DNA of 64,000 bases from Lamellibrachia satsuma (lineage: Eukaryota; Annelida; Polychaeta; Sabellida; Siboglinidae). The notes beneath the pieces are model-generated. The model had not been told where the DNA came from. It saw only the letters and a list, made by a program, of their open reading frames with translations, and did no database searches. Every line of letters begins with the position of its first letter. Position 1 is the stretch's first letter. Positions 63,848 through 64,000 of the stretch are shown here, piece by piece. The position numbers were made by a program, and so were the translations under genes. The stretch is from contig BSQZ01000005.1 in NCBI GenBank assembly GCA_033239005.1, positions 2,495,001-2,559,000 of the forward strand, given 5' to 3'.

Positions 63848-64000
63848 TGTGTTCTGAGTACAACCATGTACATACGTGGAACGTGACCTGATTCCTATGC
63901 ATCACCACTACACACCCCGTTTAGTGGCCTTGGCATCTTTCAAGGTTATCTCCGTAGAGATGGTGGAACCACTCCTTCAGTATATCCACGGAAACAACTT
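63848..64000 (+). pseudogene. P5 exon 11, cut by the window edge
   Basis: Intact acceptor gtttgcag|TG. Shared TGA at 63,889-63,891 and a one-base deletion near 63,918. Confidence 0.6.

Larger units (their letters stand above)
51495..64000 (+). pseudogene. Array paralogue P5 (runs off the window)
   Basis: Exons 1 (51,495-51,570), 2 (52,412-52,597), 3 (58,343-58,497), a stub of 5 (58,981-59,066), 6 (59,601-59,706), a truncated 7 (60,170-60,317), 9 (63,090-63,179), 10 (63,373-63,543) and 11 (63,848 to the edge). Exon 4 and exon 8 are missing. It is more diverged from P3/P4 in its 3' half. Confidence 0.65.

Overview
The window is animal nuclear DNA: AT-rich, intron-rich, with GT-AG splice sites and many retroelement and DNA-transposon families. 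The mix (Penelope-like element with a GIY-YIG tail, L2- and CR1-type LINEs, an RTE-like LINE, a two-gene Harbinger element, hAT, tRNA-derived SINEs) and the Ig/FN3 receptor with tyrosine motifs in its tail fit an invertebrate such as a lophotrochozoan or an invertebrate deuterostome. The species cannot be fixed from sequence alone. No bacterial operons, rRNA, CRISPR or complete tRNA genes are seen.

Region 1 (1-13,731, + strand) is the body and 3' end of an immunoglobulin/FN3 cell-surface receptor gene. Four Ig-type exons, one probable Ig exon split by a 97-bp duplication, two FN3-type exons and two cytoplasmic-tail exons ending at TGA 13,729-13,731 can be read. Nearly all junctions are phase 1. 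Several exons are broken, two of them exactly at the invariant Ig tryptophan codon. Its introns hold an old CR1-like LINE relic split by a Penelope-like insertion with a 13-bp target-site duplication, a 1-kb minisatellite grown from a splice-donor junction, and a complete hAT element with an 8-bp target-site duplication.

Region 2 (about 13.8-18.6 kb) is a decayed Harbinger element. The DDE transposase lies on + and the Myb/SANT-like partner on -, convergent, each with indels or stops. 18.6-22.4 kb is AT-rich DNA without recognisable genes.

Region 3 (about 22.7 kb to the end) is a tandem array of at least five degenerate paralogues (P1-P5, all +) of a multi-exon gene I do not recognise. Combining copies gives a model with signal-peptide exon 1, exons 2-11, and a terminal exon 12 encoding one hydrophobic segment. 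Most reconstructed junctions have matching splice phases (1/2, 2/3, 3/4, 4/5, 6/7, 7/8, 8/9, 9/10, 10/11, 11/12), which argues for a real ancestral gene. Every copy visible here lacks exons or carries stops, frameshifts or lost splice sites.

P3/P4 and P4/P5 blocks form a recent segmental duplication of about 10-13 kb. Each block carries one private LINE (L2-type at 37.5-41.4 kb, CR1-type at 54.1-56.8 kb) for which the other block preserves the empty site. An older RTE-like LINE fragment, a tRNA-derived SINE, and a roughly 77-bp minisatellite next to exon 8 are shared by several copies and predate the duplications.
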